Of a stretch of DNA of 64,000 nt, positions 45,576-55,818 are shown one piece after another; positions within the stretch are counted from its first letter, which is position 1; each line of letters opens with the position of its first letter. The stretch lies in contig OX485809.1 in assembly GCA_950295325.1 (NCBI GenBank), forward strand, positions 25,064,144 to 25,128,143, read 5' to 3'. Under the pieces are notes generated by a model. It was not told where the DNA came from, ran no database searches, and saw only the letters and a program-made list of their open reading frames with translations. The DNA is from Polytrichum commune (taxonomy: Eukaryota; Streptophyta; Polytrichopsida; Polytrichales; Polytrichaceae). The position numbers and the translations under genes are program-made.

Positions 45576-47290
45576 GAAGGAAGGAAAAGCACGAAGAGCG
45601 AGGGCGAAAGGGTGCTGGAGTACTTGGAACCCTAAAACAATGGCGTGCCTCCACGTGTCCCTACCCCAAACGTCGCGCCCAATCGCCGGCCTATACCCTT
45701 ACGTGGCATCACCCTACTGGTCTATATTTGGTATTGAAATAGGGGTTTAATTTATACTTAGTTTGGTGATTTTATTATCATATTATGTCATAATAACATC
45801 TTATGTTTATGCTAAGGCAAGTTAAAAGTCACACTAAATGTCACTCTAAATATAAAATGAGCCATCTCGTTGCCTCTTCTCTTCACTTTTGATAATGAGT
45901 GAAATATTCATACGAGCTCTAGAAAGTATTCATTATTTTAGGAAATTATATTAGGGTGTGAGGTTGAGTAAATTATTATGTCATTGTCAACAATTAAATG
46001 ACATCAATAATAATAATAATATCATTTTGGAACTCCAAACAATGAGAGAAACTAACTACAATTTCTAGTGTGGCCTCTATGGAGAGTGGGGGAGCACCTT
46101 TCATTAAAACCTAGAATCACGTGCGTTCACTGCATACTCTAAAAACCCCCTAATATATACAAGTGATTTTTTGTGAAATGAAGTAATACACATACAATTG
46201 CAACAATAAATATACAAGCAACAATATGTATACACAAAAAAACATCCATTCATATATATTAGTCATTACTCGGGGGGGCAGTGTGTTAAAAAAATAAGGA
46301 TATAGGGGGGTATTACTTTCAATTCTCTTATTTTTTTTCACATGCTATCATTATATAAATTTCTACTTTGGGTTAATAGAAAAATGGCTTGCATTACTTA
46401 TAATTCCAAATTACCAATTATTCCATACCCTATACTACTTTAAAGATGTCCAGTGCCATTTTTGATACCCTATATTACTCTTAAGTCCATTTATAATTTT
46501 TTGCCCCCATGTTTTTAAAATACCCTATCATTTGTTTGCACGTATATTGCTACTCCAACCAATGACTGCCCCCCCCCCCCCGAGAGTCATTAACATAAGT
46601 ATACAAATGCAATTATTGTCTCGAAGTCTACCATGGAATGATCAATAAGATCATATGTCCACTTGTTGTTAGCCCCTTTTGATACCAACATAAACCAATC
46701 TCCACGTTTGATGGACGGTCCATCAAGTCAAATGGATCCCTATACTCCACCCAACGATTACCAAACTTCCTCCGCATCCTATAAACTCTCCCAACAAACC
46801 AAACCTTATGAAAACTTATCCAATATGAACACTTATGATATATAGTATAGTAACAATACCATACAAGTACAATTATTCTATACTTTTTAAAGGCCTTCCA
46901 TATATGTACGTAACTATAAATTATAACATGTATACCATATGTATATGCAATACGGCAAGGTCCAAATCAATACCCCTCCTGTGCACTCACGTATAACTCG
47001 TACATGTTTAGTACAGTGCACCCCCCGAGCTATGGAGGGGACTCTATATTTCGAGAATAGTAATAATATTCAATAAAAGGATGTCTTGTTGATTAACTTC
47101 AGTATAAGAATTCTTTTTCTTCTCAAAGGTGGGATTCAAATGCAATTGGGGCAATATACCAATTGGCCACAAATTCTCATGAAACTTTGCCAAGAAATAC
47201 TTGTGAATCCCTCAATTATCGCAATAAGTTGTGAAACGCAATTAACAAAACCGAAACATCGAGATATGGGGAGAATTCATATGCTTGTAA

Positions 47291-47455
47291 TACCTTAAAC
47301 AACATTACGGATTAATTCAATCCCTCCACACATAGGTCTAAGCTTGTATTAAAACAAAATGCATGGGTATGTGTTGAATGTACATCCCTCTTGTACATTA
47401 AACAACCTTTCGGATCCATCCAATCCTTCCACACATAGGCCTCAGCTTGTATTAT
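47291..47455 (+). repeat. Direct duplication of about 61 bp (47291-47351 and 47394-47455)
   Basis: Both copies contain TTAAACAAC, CCACACATAGG and AGCTTGTATTA at the same spacing, with about one change in five bases. Nature unknown. Confidence 0.7.
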
Positions 47456-47800
47456 CGCTTATAAGTAGTAGCAAACTTGTTTATATTTGGAGTTTTCTTT
47501 CGGTGGTGAGTTGTGTTTAGGACTCGATTATAGAATACCAATATACGATCTTCAAAACCTTTCATCAAAAGTATATGTTTAAAGCAAATGGTTTAAAGCC
47601 AAAGAAAGATTTAAAAAAATGAAAGGTAAGGTTACCCCTAAATTTGCTTCACATTTGAAATGTTTATGGTTTTATTTTACAAAATTTAAAGGTAGTCATA
47701 TAGTTTTGAATTACTTCCACTTAAGGCTACACATGTATTGGGAGTTATTCAGTTAACCATGCGTACCGTATGTCGTTGTGTTTGTTCAGGGGTGGGCGGT

Positions 47801-47862
47801 TATAGGGTATAGGGTATAGGGTATAGGGTATAGTGTTTAGGGTTTAGGGTTTAGGATTTAGG
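47801..47862 (+). repeat. Interstitial telomere-like tract (TATAGGG then TTTAGGG)
   Basis: About five TATAGGG units followed by three to four TTTAGGG-like units. It lies in the central region of element B, as a similar tract does in element A, but its flanks do not match those of A. Confidence 0.8.
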
Positions 47863-49080
47863 GTACCACGTATGAACTAATGAGAGTATCCCCCTTCTGT
47901 CACCAACTTAAAATTGCTTGCCTTTATAATATTTGGATACCCTACCCTCCCCTTCTCTCCATTATGGTTTGTTGGGCTCATAATGTTACTTAGAACAACA
48001 ACTGCTATTGTTTGAGTCAATATTGTAGATAATGTACATGGGGTACTAAAAATTGTTTTTTGTCTCACGTATAGTACATTAAGAATGCTAGTATTATTTT
48101 TTTTGAAATAAATGTTGATGTATTGAAGGGGGCCCTAAAGTTAAGAGAGGAAATTGAGAATATTGATTTTAAAGCAACCCATAGTGCCTATGACAATAGA
48201 TGTGCTATTTTCATGGCATCTAGGCGCTCAAAGTTTGTGTACGTATTAGTATAATTATGTATAGGTGTGTAAAAGTGGGTAAATTAAACGGGTTGGATGG
48301 TAGGGTGGTGGCAAATGTAATTACTAGTTTAAATGCTAGATGAGAGGAGATAACATGATATTGGAGTGAATATCATTACATCGTATGCAAAACAATAAAA
48401 TAGATGCTAGTTTAATTTTGAATGACACGTATTTTTATACTCCATGTACTATTGTTGTTGTTGTGGTTGATGTTTCACACGACACTATAATTTTCTGTCT
48501 CCTAGTTCTACAATGACCTCTCAATATTAGGTACTTCAATATTATAAACCACCCCTCAACAATGTTCAATGCTCATATATTATTAGCCTATTTTCTTTGT
48601 TGTCCACCATAAATACGTAGATGCCTTTTGCTTTGTCATTATGTGGACTCATCGTCTATGCATGTTGTCCACTATGAATACACATTCCATTGTAAGGCTG
48701 GCACACGGAATGTAGTAATGTTAGGTTTTTATTTATAGGACGTAGATGGTGGCTAGTATCCTATGTTGGAAAACGGATCCAAGGGAAACGATCAGTACTT
48801 AAGGGGACACCCCTCCACCAAGGGACTCTTTTTGCATCTCAGATGTGGGTTGCGCTGCTTGGACCCTTGTAGTGTTCTGGATGTTTATTTCGTGCAGGTA
48901 CAGATCCTATTGCAATGGACCTTTTATACCCTAAACACTAAATTCCAAGCCATAAACCCATTAGTGGAGCCAATTTTATGTGGATTGCACTGTCTGGATC
49001 CTTATAGTGATTGATTTTTGTTTATGGCAAGTATCGTTCCTGGTGAAATGGTCCTATTATGGCGCCGCAAATCACGGAGG

Positions 49081-49480
49081 TTTACGGACGTGCGTCCGTA
49101 AACCTTAAACCTCTTGCTTGGTTGGATATCTATTTCTGTGAGAATTGCACTTGAGCTATTTCATGTACATTGAGGTTTACGGACGCGCGTCCGTAAACCT
49201 TAAACCTCTTGCTTGATTGGATATGTATTTTTGTGAGAATTATACTTGAGTTATTTCATTTACATTGAGGTTTACGGACGCGCGTCCGTAAACCTTAAAC
49301 CTCTTGCTTGATTGGATATCTATTGTTGTGAGAATTATACTTCAGCTATTTCATGTACATTAAGGTTTACGGACGCGCGTCTGTAAACCTTTAACCTCTT
49401 GCTTGATTGGATATCTATTGCAGTGAGAATTATACTTGACCTATTTCATCTACATTGAGGTTTACGGACGCGCGTCCGTA
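49081..49480. repeat. 95-bp tandem repeat with one type-B iteron per unit
   Basis: TTTACGGACG starts at 49081, 49176, 49271, 49366 and 49461, exactly 95 bp apart. The linker carries AAACCTCTTGCTTGATTGGATATCTA. It occupies the same relative place (upstream of the transposase) as the 158-bp array of element A but has a different linker and period. Confidence 0.93.
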
Positions 49481-50120
49481 AACTTTTGCACCTTTTTGTT
49501 CCATTGTTCGGTATTGCACCTGAGCTGACATCATGACCACTTGCCATGTATAGTATACCAACGAGACTGTATTGTCATGAAAATTTTCTGACTCACGTCC
49601 AGTAACCTAAACCTATTTGTGCTAGTAATGAGGTACAGAGAGGTTTACGGACGCGCATCCGTAAACCTGCAAACCTTTGGTTCCATACTTTTCACTATGT
49701 GCCATGTAGAATATTACATTGAGACTGTACGGTCAATGGAGGTATAAGATCCCTAAACCCTAAGCTTACATCACCCTATGTGTCATAGTATAATATTTTG
49801 ACATTCATAATACACAGTAGGAACCTGGCACCTGGACATCTTGGTTTCCTAAACCTCTGTGTGTCTTGCACAACACTGACTTTTGACATTCGGATGTTTG
49901 CGGACGCACGTCCGTATACCTATGTTGTATAGTTTGCGAAAACATTTGCGCATGATATTGACCTCTTTGACCACGAAGAGATTTACGGGTGCGCGCCCAT
50001 AAAACTGTCATGTTTTTGTTGTCTGGACCTTTCCGCCGACTATGAACAAATAAAGACATATGTATGCGCGTGCTTGCACTGATAATGTTGTTACATGGAG
50101 ATATACGTACGCGCGTTCGT
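49084..50120. repeat. Type-B iteron cluster upstream of element B transposase
   Basis: Sites start at 49084, 49179, 49274, 49369 (one mismatch), 49464, 49647 (one mismatch), 49900 and 49985 (degenerate). The one at 50105 is a hybrid (ACGTACGCGCGTTCGT) with one type-A arm. The last site is 145 bp before the start codon, like the first site in element A. Confidence 0.9.
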
Positions 50121-50264
50121 ATACCAATGTGTCTTTGTTTCCAGGCCATGAAATCCACTATTGTTGACATTGTGTTTCATTGACAATAAGCGTTAGGACT
50201 ATCCATGACATTTATTGAATGGGATATTTTGACATACTCTTCATGTGGGTCACTTGTAGTGGCC

Positions 50265-53200
50265 ATGGATTCCAACGTCCGAGATAGTGCATTCGAGTTC
50301 TCTTCGGAAGCGTCAAGCTATGCTAGCGAATTTGAAGGTGTTATGGAACATGAAACTACAATTGGTGTCGCCAATGCAGAGGATGATTTCATACCAACAT
50401 GTGAGGGTTATTCGCGGGAACAATGGATTGATCTTGATGTTGTCATAGTCAATGGATACGGCGTCCCCGTGGCCAATGGTGTTTGTAGGAACTCAAATCC
50501 TATGGACTGTATTGATGCAAATCCCCTTGGGGAGGAAGATGTTGGGGTGTGCATTTTGAACTCCTTACATCCATTGGAAGTACCTCCTGGTTGGAGATTC
50601 TCTCTTCGTCGATGGCCGTTGCGAAGTGTTCTTCACGATGGTGTCAGCTTGTGGAATCATGCACGTCGTTTTGAGGAAATACAAAAGACTTCGTTCGCCA
50701 CAATGCGTCCTAGACAAGGTCGGCGTAAATATGATTCCGTTCGCGTGCCCCGTGAACCCACGCAACGTCGTCGAGATCTAACATTGGGAGACACATCTAT
50801 TAGGTCCGTAGCAACAAAGGATTGTTGTGCAAAAATGTGTTGCCAACTATTTCCCCGTGACAAAATCAAATCTTTGAGACAAGAGATGTGGCTTGCGGAC
50901 TTTCGGATGCGATCTGCAAAGAAACTTGAAGTCCATCGCAACATGCACTTTGATGCCGAAGGTCGTAAGGTTGTGACCTTGGAAAATATAGAGGTATGCT
51001 GCACGGCATGGTACATTATACATGCAGTTTCAAAGGCAGATTTTTATAGGTTCCGGAACTACTCGCTGCAAGGACGGCGTTCTCGGTTCCATGGCAACTC
51101 TGGTACAAAGAAGCCCAGGGAGGCAACACTCCAAGCAGCTGCAACACTATCAACCATCATTATGCCATTAGCAGATGCGATGCCACACAAAACACGGACT
51201 CTGCCGTCGGGGGAAAAGGTTGTCCAGATGGTTTTGCCTACAGGGACAAAATGGAAGAACATACTTATGGATGTTAATGAGGTTGGCGAAAAGGCTGGAT
51301 GTGGGCCGATTTCGTTGTCAAAATTGAGTGTGATCAAGAATCAACAATTTGCAGAGTACATTACGAAGAGGCCTGGGGATAAGTTTGCCAGGTGTTCTGC
51401 TTGTGAAAAATACAAGGGCCTTCGAGATGCACATCCCATAGGGACTGAGTCGCACAATAGACATCAACGGAAATACATTGAGCATGTCAACAACCAAGAG
51501 GCACACCGTCAAGACTACTACAAGAATCGCGCATTATCGATAATGAGGCCGAGTGAGGTTTTGACAATCATTCATGACAAAATGGACCATGCGAAGACTG
51601 CGTGCCCTTGTTATGCACGGAAAATAAAGGCTACAGATGGATATTTCAAGCTCCCAATATCTGTCACAGGTTCGTTGGTTTTCACATTTTTTTTGCGAAC
51701 CCACATACTCATCGTTAAGAGTTACGGATGTACATCCGTAAGTGTTTGTTCATTTTCTTGGCCTGCTTGCGGAAAAATTGAATTTCCTTATTATAAATGA
51801 TATTGGAATGTACTTCTCATTTGTATGTCTTAATTCAGGTATGATCGCACATGGCCATGTGGACGTCAAGTATGCACATTATGGCTTGGATTTCTATCCA
51901 GGCGACGCCAATCATACCGTAGGGTCTTTTGCAAAACTTCTACGAGATCTTGAGAGTCCGCCAACATCATCCTCTCGCGCTCTTTTTGTTGGATGTGGAA
52001 CAACACCGATTTATGAGGCTGTGCTAGAGGGGAAAGAAGTATGTCTATCGTCACTGCAAGAACCGCCTGAACAAACCGTTCTTGCTAAACCTTTGCCTCC
52101 AACTCTACATGTGCAACTGGACAATTGTGCCAAAGACAACAAATGTCGATACGTGTTTTGTTTTTGGTCATTGCTCGTAGCCAAGGGCATTTTCAAAGAA
52201 GTGTTTGTGTCTTTTTTGATGGTTGGCCACACGCATGATGACATTGACGCTTCATTTGGACGTTGGAGTATGAAGTTGCACGAGGAGGATTTTCCGACGA
52301 TTCCTCTTCTCATGAAATCATACATGGATTTGGATAATGTGCCAGTCATCCCGCATTTGATTGAAGAAGTGCCCGATTTCAAAGCGTTTATCGAACCATT
52401 CATTCTTAAGGGAGGTGACCGTTTAGTGGGCCATACCAAGGCTCAACAATTCCGATTCTATATGCGTGATGATGGTTTGCCGGCCATGCAATTCAAAGTT
52501 TTGTGCACTTCCCCGGATTGGGGTCCAGAGGAAGGGATACTCGTATGGCGCCAAAACGAAGAAGGCAAATGTATGCTACCTGATGGGGAGCCGAAGCCTT
52601 GCAAACCCAACCCCATGAGGAATGGACCAGAAATCATCAAAGGTATATCCGGATTCATCCAATATTGGAAAGAATTGTGCGAGGAAGACATCACAAGGCG
52701 TGTTCGGGATACCCACGAACCATTGATTACGTACTGGGATCGCATTCGCTCAGCATTGCTAGCACCCGATGTCGAAACACATTCATGTTTGACACAAGGT
52801 TTTTGGCCACAAAGCCGAGTGACAATCGTGGAATCTGAGGCCATGTTCTTCGACAATGGGGACATCCGTGAAGAGTTCGCAGCGGACGACCATTATGTTG
52901 GCCCAGCTCGTAATCGTCCGGCTCCATCATTTCGTGTGGCTGTTGATTGTTACGAAGGGTATATGATCCTCGTACGTCCTGGAGATGAGGAGCACCCTAA
53001 ACCGATTTGGTTGGTAAAAGCATTGTCATCACCAAATTTTGTTCCAACTAGCCCAAATTTTCATCAAATTGAGGTGGAATATTGCCGTCCCAGCACCAAA
53101 GATCAAAATGTGCTCCGCACATATTTAGGGTGGGACACCAAAAAAGGTTTCAAATGGACAATGGACTCAGCATACGAACCAATATGGATAAACACAGATA

Positions 53201-53361
53201 CCATACTTTGTGCTTGGAAACCACGCAAAGGTTCCAAATCAGAGACAATGACCATCCCCCAAAAACATATAGATTTTGCCAAAGACAACTTGGCACGTAT
53301 TGCTGCTGCAGAAAACGATGTTGAGAATGGAAATGAAGCTGAAGATGAAGATGGAGAATGA
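50265..53361 (+). CDS. Element B putative DDE transposase (DUF7869-like), intact
   Basis: Exon 1 is 50265-51669 and exon 2 51839-53361, with a phase-1 GT-AG intron of 169 bp; 975 residues without a stop. The N-terminal 60 residues are acidic and variable. Cys pairs (CCAKMCCQLF; FARCSACEKYKG) suggest metal-binding modules. Acidic blocks in order: HDKMDHAKTACP (D438, D441), LDNCAKDNKCRYVF (D563) and GHTHDDIDASFG (D602, D603, D605). This spacing fits an RNase-H-fold DDE enzyme of the DUF7869 type, many members of which have no assigned function. The C-terminal 250 residues are closely shared with element A, down to KPRKGSK-ETMTIPQKHID. It is the only fully open transposase here and the best candidate for an active source. 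Mobility is inferred. Confidence 0.82.
51724..51739. repeat. Variant iteron in transposase intron of element B
   Basis: ACGGATGTACATCCGT, a perfect palindrome equal to the type-B site with both inner CG changed to TG/CA, inside intron 51670-51838. The element A intron shows no clear site. Confidence 0.75.
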
Positions 53362-53980
53362 TATTGACGTAGGGTTGGACCACAATTATTTGAAATGTGT
53401 CTTGGTTTTTCATGAAATATATGACATTGGGGTCGAATACTATATTAGACACATTTTATAGCAATTTTATAGATTACAATTATATATCATGATTGTATTG
53501 ATTTACGGATGTGGAATCCAACTTCACATGCGCTATCAAATGTTTTTTATATGTTTGTGTTTACGGATGTGGAGTCCAAACTATATAATTATATTGCAGA
53601 TGCTAATTTGCAATTTCTTATACACACTGTCAAATTATTTTAATATTGTTGCGTTTGGGATGTGCCGTTCAATTCACCCACAATTGGCTAAGATGTTATG
53701 TTTGGGATACGCATCCAAGAGTCCCTAGATATAAAATCAGATGGCTATTTATAGATTCATTAATTTTGTTCAATACAAAATCAAAAATACAAAATAATTG
53801 TGAATTTGTGACATTGGAATATTGTGTTGGCGTAGTTTTGATTATCCCCCAAATAATTACTATATTTAGAAACATATATATTCATCACATATGGATCTTT
53901 CGAACATTATGTTGCCATTGTTCCCCATGTTCCCTACGTTCACAATATTCGCATCCGAAACTACGGGTCCAATTTATTTT
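53362..53980. other. Subterminal region of element B, transposase side
   Basis: Non-coding. It carries words such as TTTACGGATGTGGA.TCCAA (near 53503 and 53560), GTTTGGGATGTGCCG (about 53653) and TTTGGGATACGCATCCA (about 53701), similar to the subterminal palindromes of element A (14955-15011). Short frames here are not supported. Confidence 0.45.
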
Positions 53981-54018
53981 GAGACTTTCCAAAGTCTCCA
54001 ATTAACGAATATAGTGTT
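53981..54018 (-). repeat. Right terminal inverted repeat of element B (transposase side)
   Basis: Contains the palindrome GAGACTTTCCAAAGTCTC (53981-53998) and ends CGAATATAGTGTT. Its reverse complement matches the left end of element A almost base for base over about 45 bp. Confidence 0.9.
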
Positions 54019-54022
54019 TAGT
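54019..54022. repeat. Target duplication TAGT of element B (right)
   Basis: Matches 36687-36690. Confidence 0.85.
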
Positions 54023-54377
54023 GCATAGGCAGGGCGATGAATCTGCGCAACACACTGACATGGTCATTGTGGAGGAAACGCAGGGGAGCCCCAATGACGC
54101 GGCAGCTGTCCAAGGAATGGACGTTGAGAGCCCTGACCTGGAACGGCATCCATCCGCGGAGATGGAGGATGTCCGCATGGACACTCTCGACCTGGGCGGA
54201 GATGACGACGACGACGCGGATCACATTGTGCAGACCCAGGCGTCACAGTCGGAGCGTGCCACAGACGCCATGGAGACAGAGGCGGCTGGCCCAATGGGGA
54301 TTACGAACGCGCGTTCGTTAATCGAAGAGGAGGGAACTGCTCGGTCCAGCGCCGCTGCCCCTCCCCCCGATGACGAG
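54023..54377 (+). pseudogene. Element A large gene, exon 3 (3' part after element B)
   Basis: Continues in the frame of 35585-36690 after removal of element B with one TAGT copy, giving an exon of 487 codons. It ends at GAG|GTAACT. The translation is acidic (DLGGDDDDDADHIVQTQAS) like the tail of the element B exon. A type-A iteron lies in frame at 54303-54318, read as TNARSLIEE. The donor and phase equal those of element B exon 3. Confidence 0.8.
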
Positions 54378-54408
54378 GTAACTCTCCTCTGAGAATACCA
54401 CTCATTTA

Positions 54409-54822
54409 ACGAACGCGCGTTCGTAACCACTAACCCATGCGCGTTGTGTTCTTGGCGGTTCCTGTCCATCAGCATCACGAGGCGTGCGAGGACCCTTCTC
54501 TACGTGGACCCTTAGCCCGATAAATTTTGTAGAACACGGCATGTATTTGCCATAGGAAACTGTGAAAAATTATCACGTGAGACAATTGTAAATATTCACC
54601 GAATTAATATATGAGCAGATGATCTCTGCGTCACATCTCCCAAACTTATTGTATCGTATCGCATCTTGTATTATGTATGTTCATGCGCATCATTACACTT
54701 TCACGCCCACTTTCACCCTCCTTCACGAACGAGCGTTCGTACATGTGCTTCTATCCGCGCTCACGAACGAGCGTTCGTAAATGATGCGCCACCCCAGCCT
54801 TCATTCACGAACGCTCGTTCGC
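54409..54822. repeat. Four type-A iterons in intron 3 of element A large gene
   Basis: Sites at 54409, 54725, 54763 and 54807 (central bases CG, AG, AG, CT; the last has one mismatch) inside intron 54378-54938. Confidence 0.9.
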
Positions 54823-54938
54823 AAGTCTGCACTTGACCACATTCTCCTTGCACTATTTTCCTCGCATAATCGTCTTTTTCTCAATGCAATGTTGTTTATT
54901 GGATCATAGAATTAAACTAGTCGAGTTGTTAATCACAG

Positions 54939-55706
54939 GATCCCCCGGAGATAGGTCGGAAACCCTCGACCAGTGGACGTCTTACCCGAAACAAACCGTT
55001 CGTCGTGTTCGACCTAAACGGGGTGTTGTATCACACCGAACACATCCCCCGGGTCCCCACGCGTCCCTTCCGTCACCCCGACGAAAGGGACTACGACGGA
55101 GAGCTCGACACTCTCATTAACCGCAAGGCTGTCCGCGCCCGTCCCGGCCTGCGTGACTTCCTTCGAGAGGTGCTCGATGTAGCTCACGTCATTGTGTGGA
55201 GCTCCATGGTCATGGAGAACACCGAGCCAATCGTCGACTTCCTCTTCCGCGATCTTCCGAGCCCTTGCCTCATCCTCGGCCAAGAGGATTGCGATGAATT
55301 GCTCGACGAAAAGGGTCTGCCGGTTCCAAAGTTCGGCGGTCGTGGCGGAGGACAACAATTCCTCAAGGTCCTGAGGTCAAGACTGTGGCGGGGCATCCCC
55401 CGGTTGCAGGGGGTACCCCACGGGTGGTGGCCGACTCCCGAGAACACCGTCCTCGTCGACGACAGCCCCACCAAAAGCGTCTTGAACCCCCCGGGGAACG
55501 TCATCTTCCCCGCCACTTGGACCGGCGATAGGAACGACACGTTTTTGGTCGATACGCTAGCGCCTTACCTTAGAAGGCTTGTTGTCCACGCCGGTAGCAT
55601 ACCATTTTTTGTTAGGTCCAACCCCATAGGCAATGTGGGTTTAAGCCCCCGTGATAATGTATTCAAGAGCATCATGAGGCTCGCCAAACTCAATAAATTG
55701 ATTTGA
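54939..55706 (+). pseudogene. Element A large gene, exon 4: FCP1-like HAD phosphatase domain
   Basis: 768 nt, as in element B, starting DPPEIGRKPS after acceptor AATCACAG. Motifs: FDLNGVL (about 55005), RPGLRDFLREVL, VIVWSS, TVLVDDSPTKS (about 55450). The Asn in motif I is the same as in element B, so it is a family trait rather than decay. The exon itself is open to TGA at 55704-55706 and much more GC-rich than its surroundings, as is the accessory gene after it. It belongs to a gene with stops in exon 1 and an insertion in exon 3, but an internal start could in principle express it alone. Confidence 0.75.
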
Positions 55707-55818
55707 AATGCCTCCATGTCTTTGCTTTGTATCAAGTGGTTCACATTTACTAATGCTTGCTTCGTTTTTGGATGTCTTTTGTTGTTGTGATTGTTGTTGT
55801 GTTTATTCTTGATCATAG

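Larger units (their letters stand above)
44650..50264. other. Central intergenic region of element B
   Basis: About 5.6 kb without a supported gene. It holds a purine-rich repeat (45120-45575), a telomere-like tract (47801-47862), a 60-bp duplication (47291-47455), a weak duplication around 48840-49060 and the type-B iteron array in front of the transposase. The promoters of both divergent genes must lie in this region. Confidence 0.65.
36691..54018. mobile_element. Element B: complete 17.3-kb TIR DNA transposon
   Basis: Ends: AACACTATATTCGTTATTTG at 36691 and its inverted partner ending at 54018, flanked by TAGT. From left to right it holds the accessory gene (minus), the large four-exon gene (minus) and the transposase gene (plus), so it lies inverted relative to element A. 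Its palindromes have the half-site ACGGACG rather than ACGAACG. It lies within exon 3 of the element A large gene, whose frame is otherwise continuous across the insertion. Confidence 0.92.
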
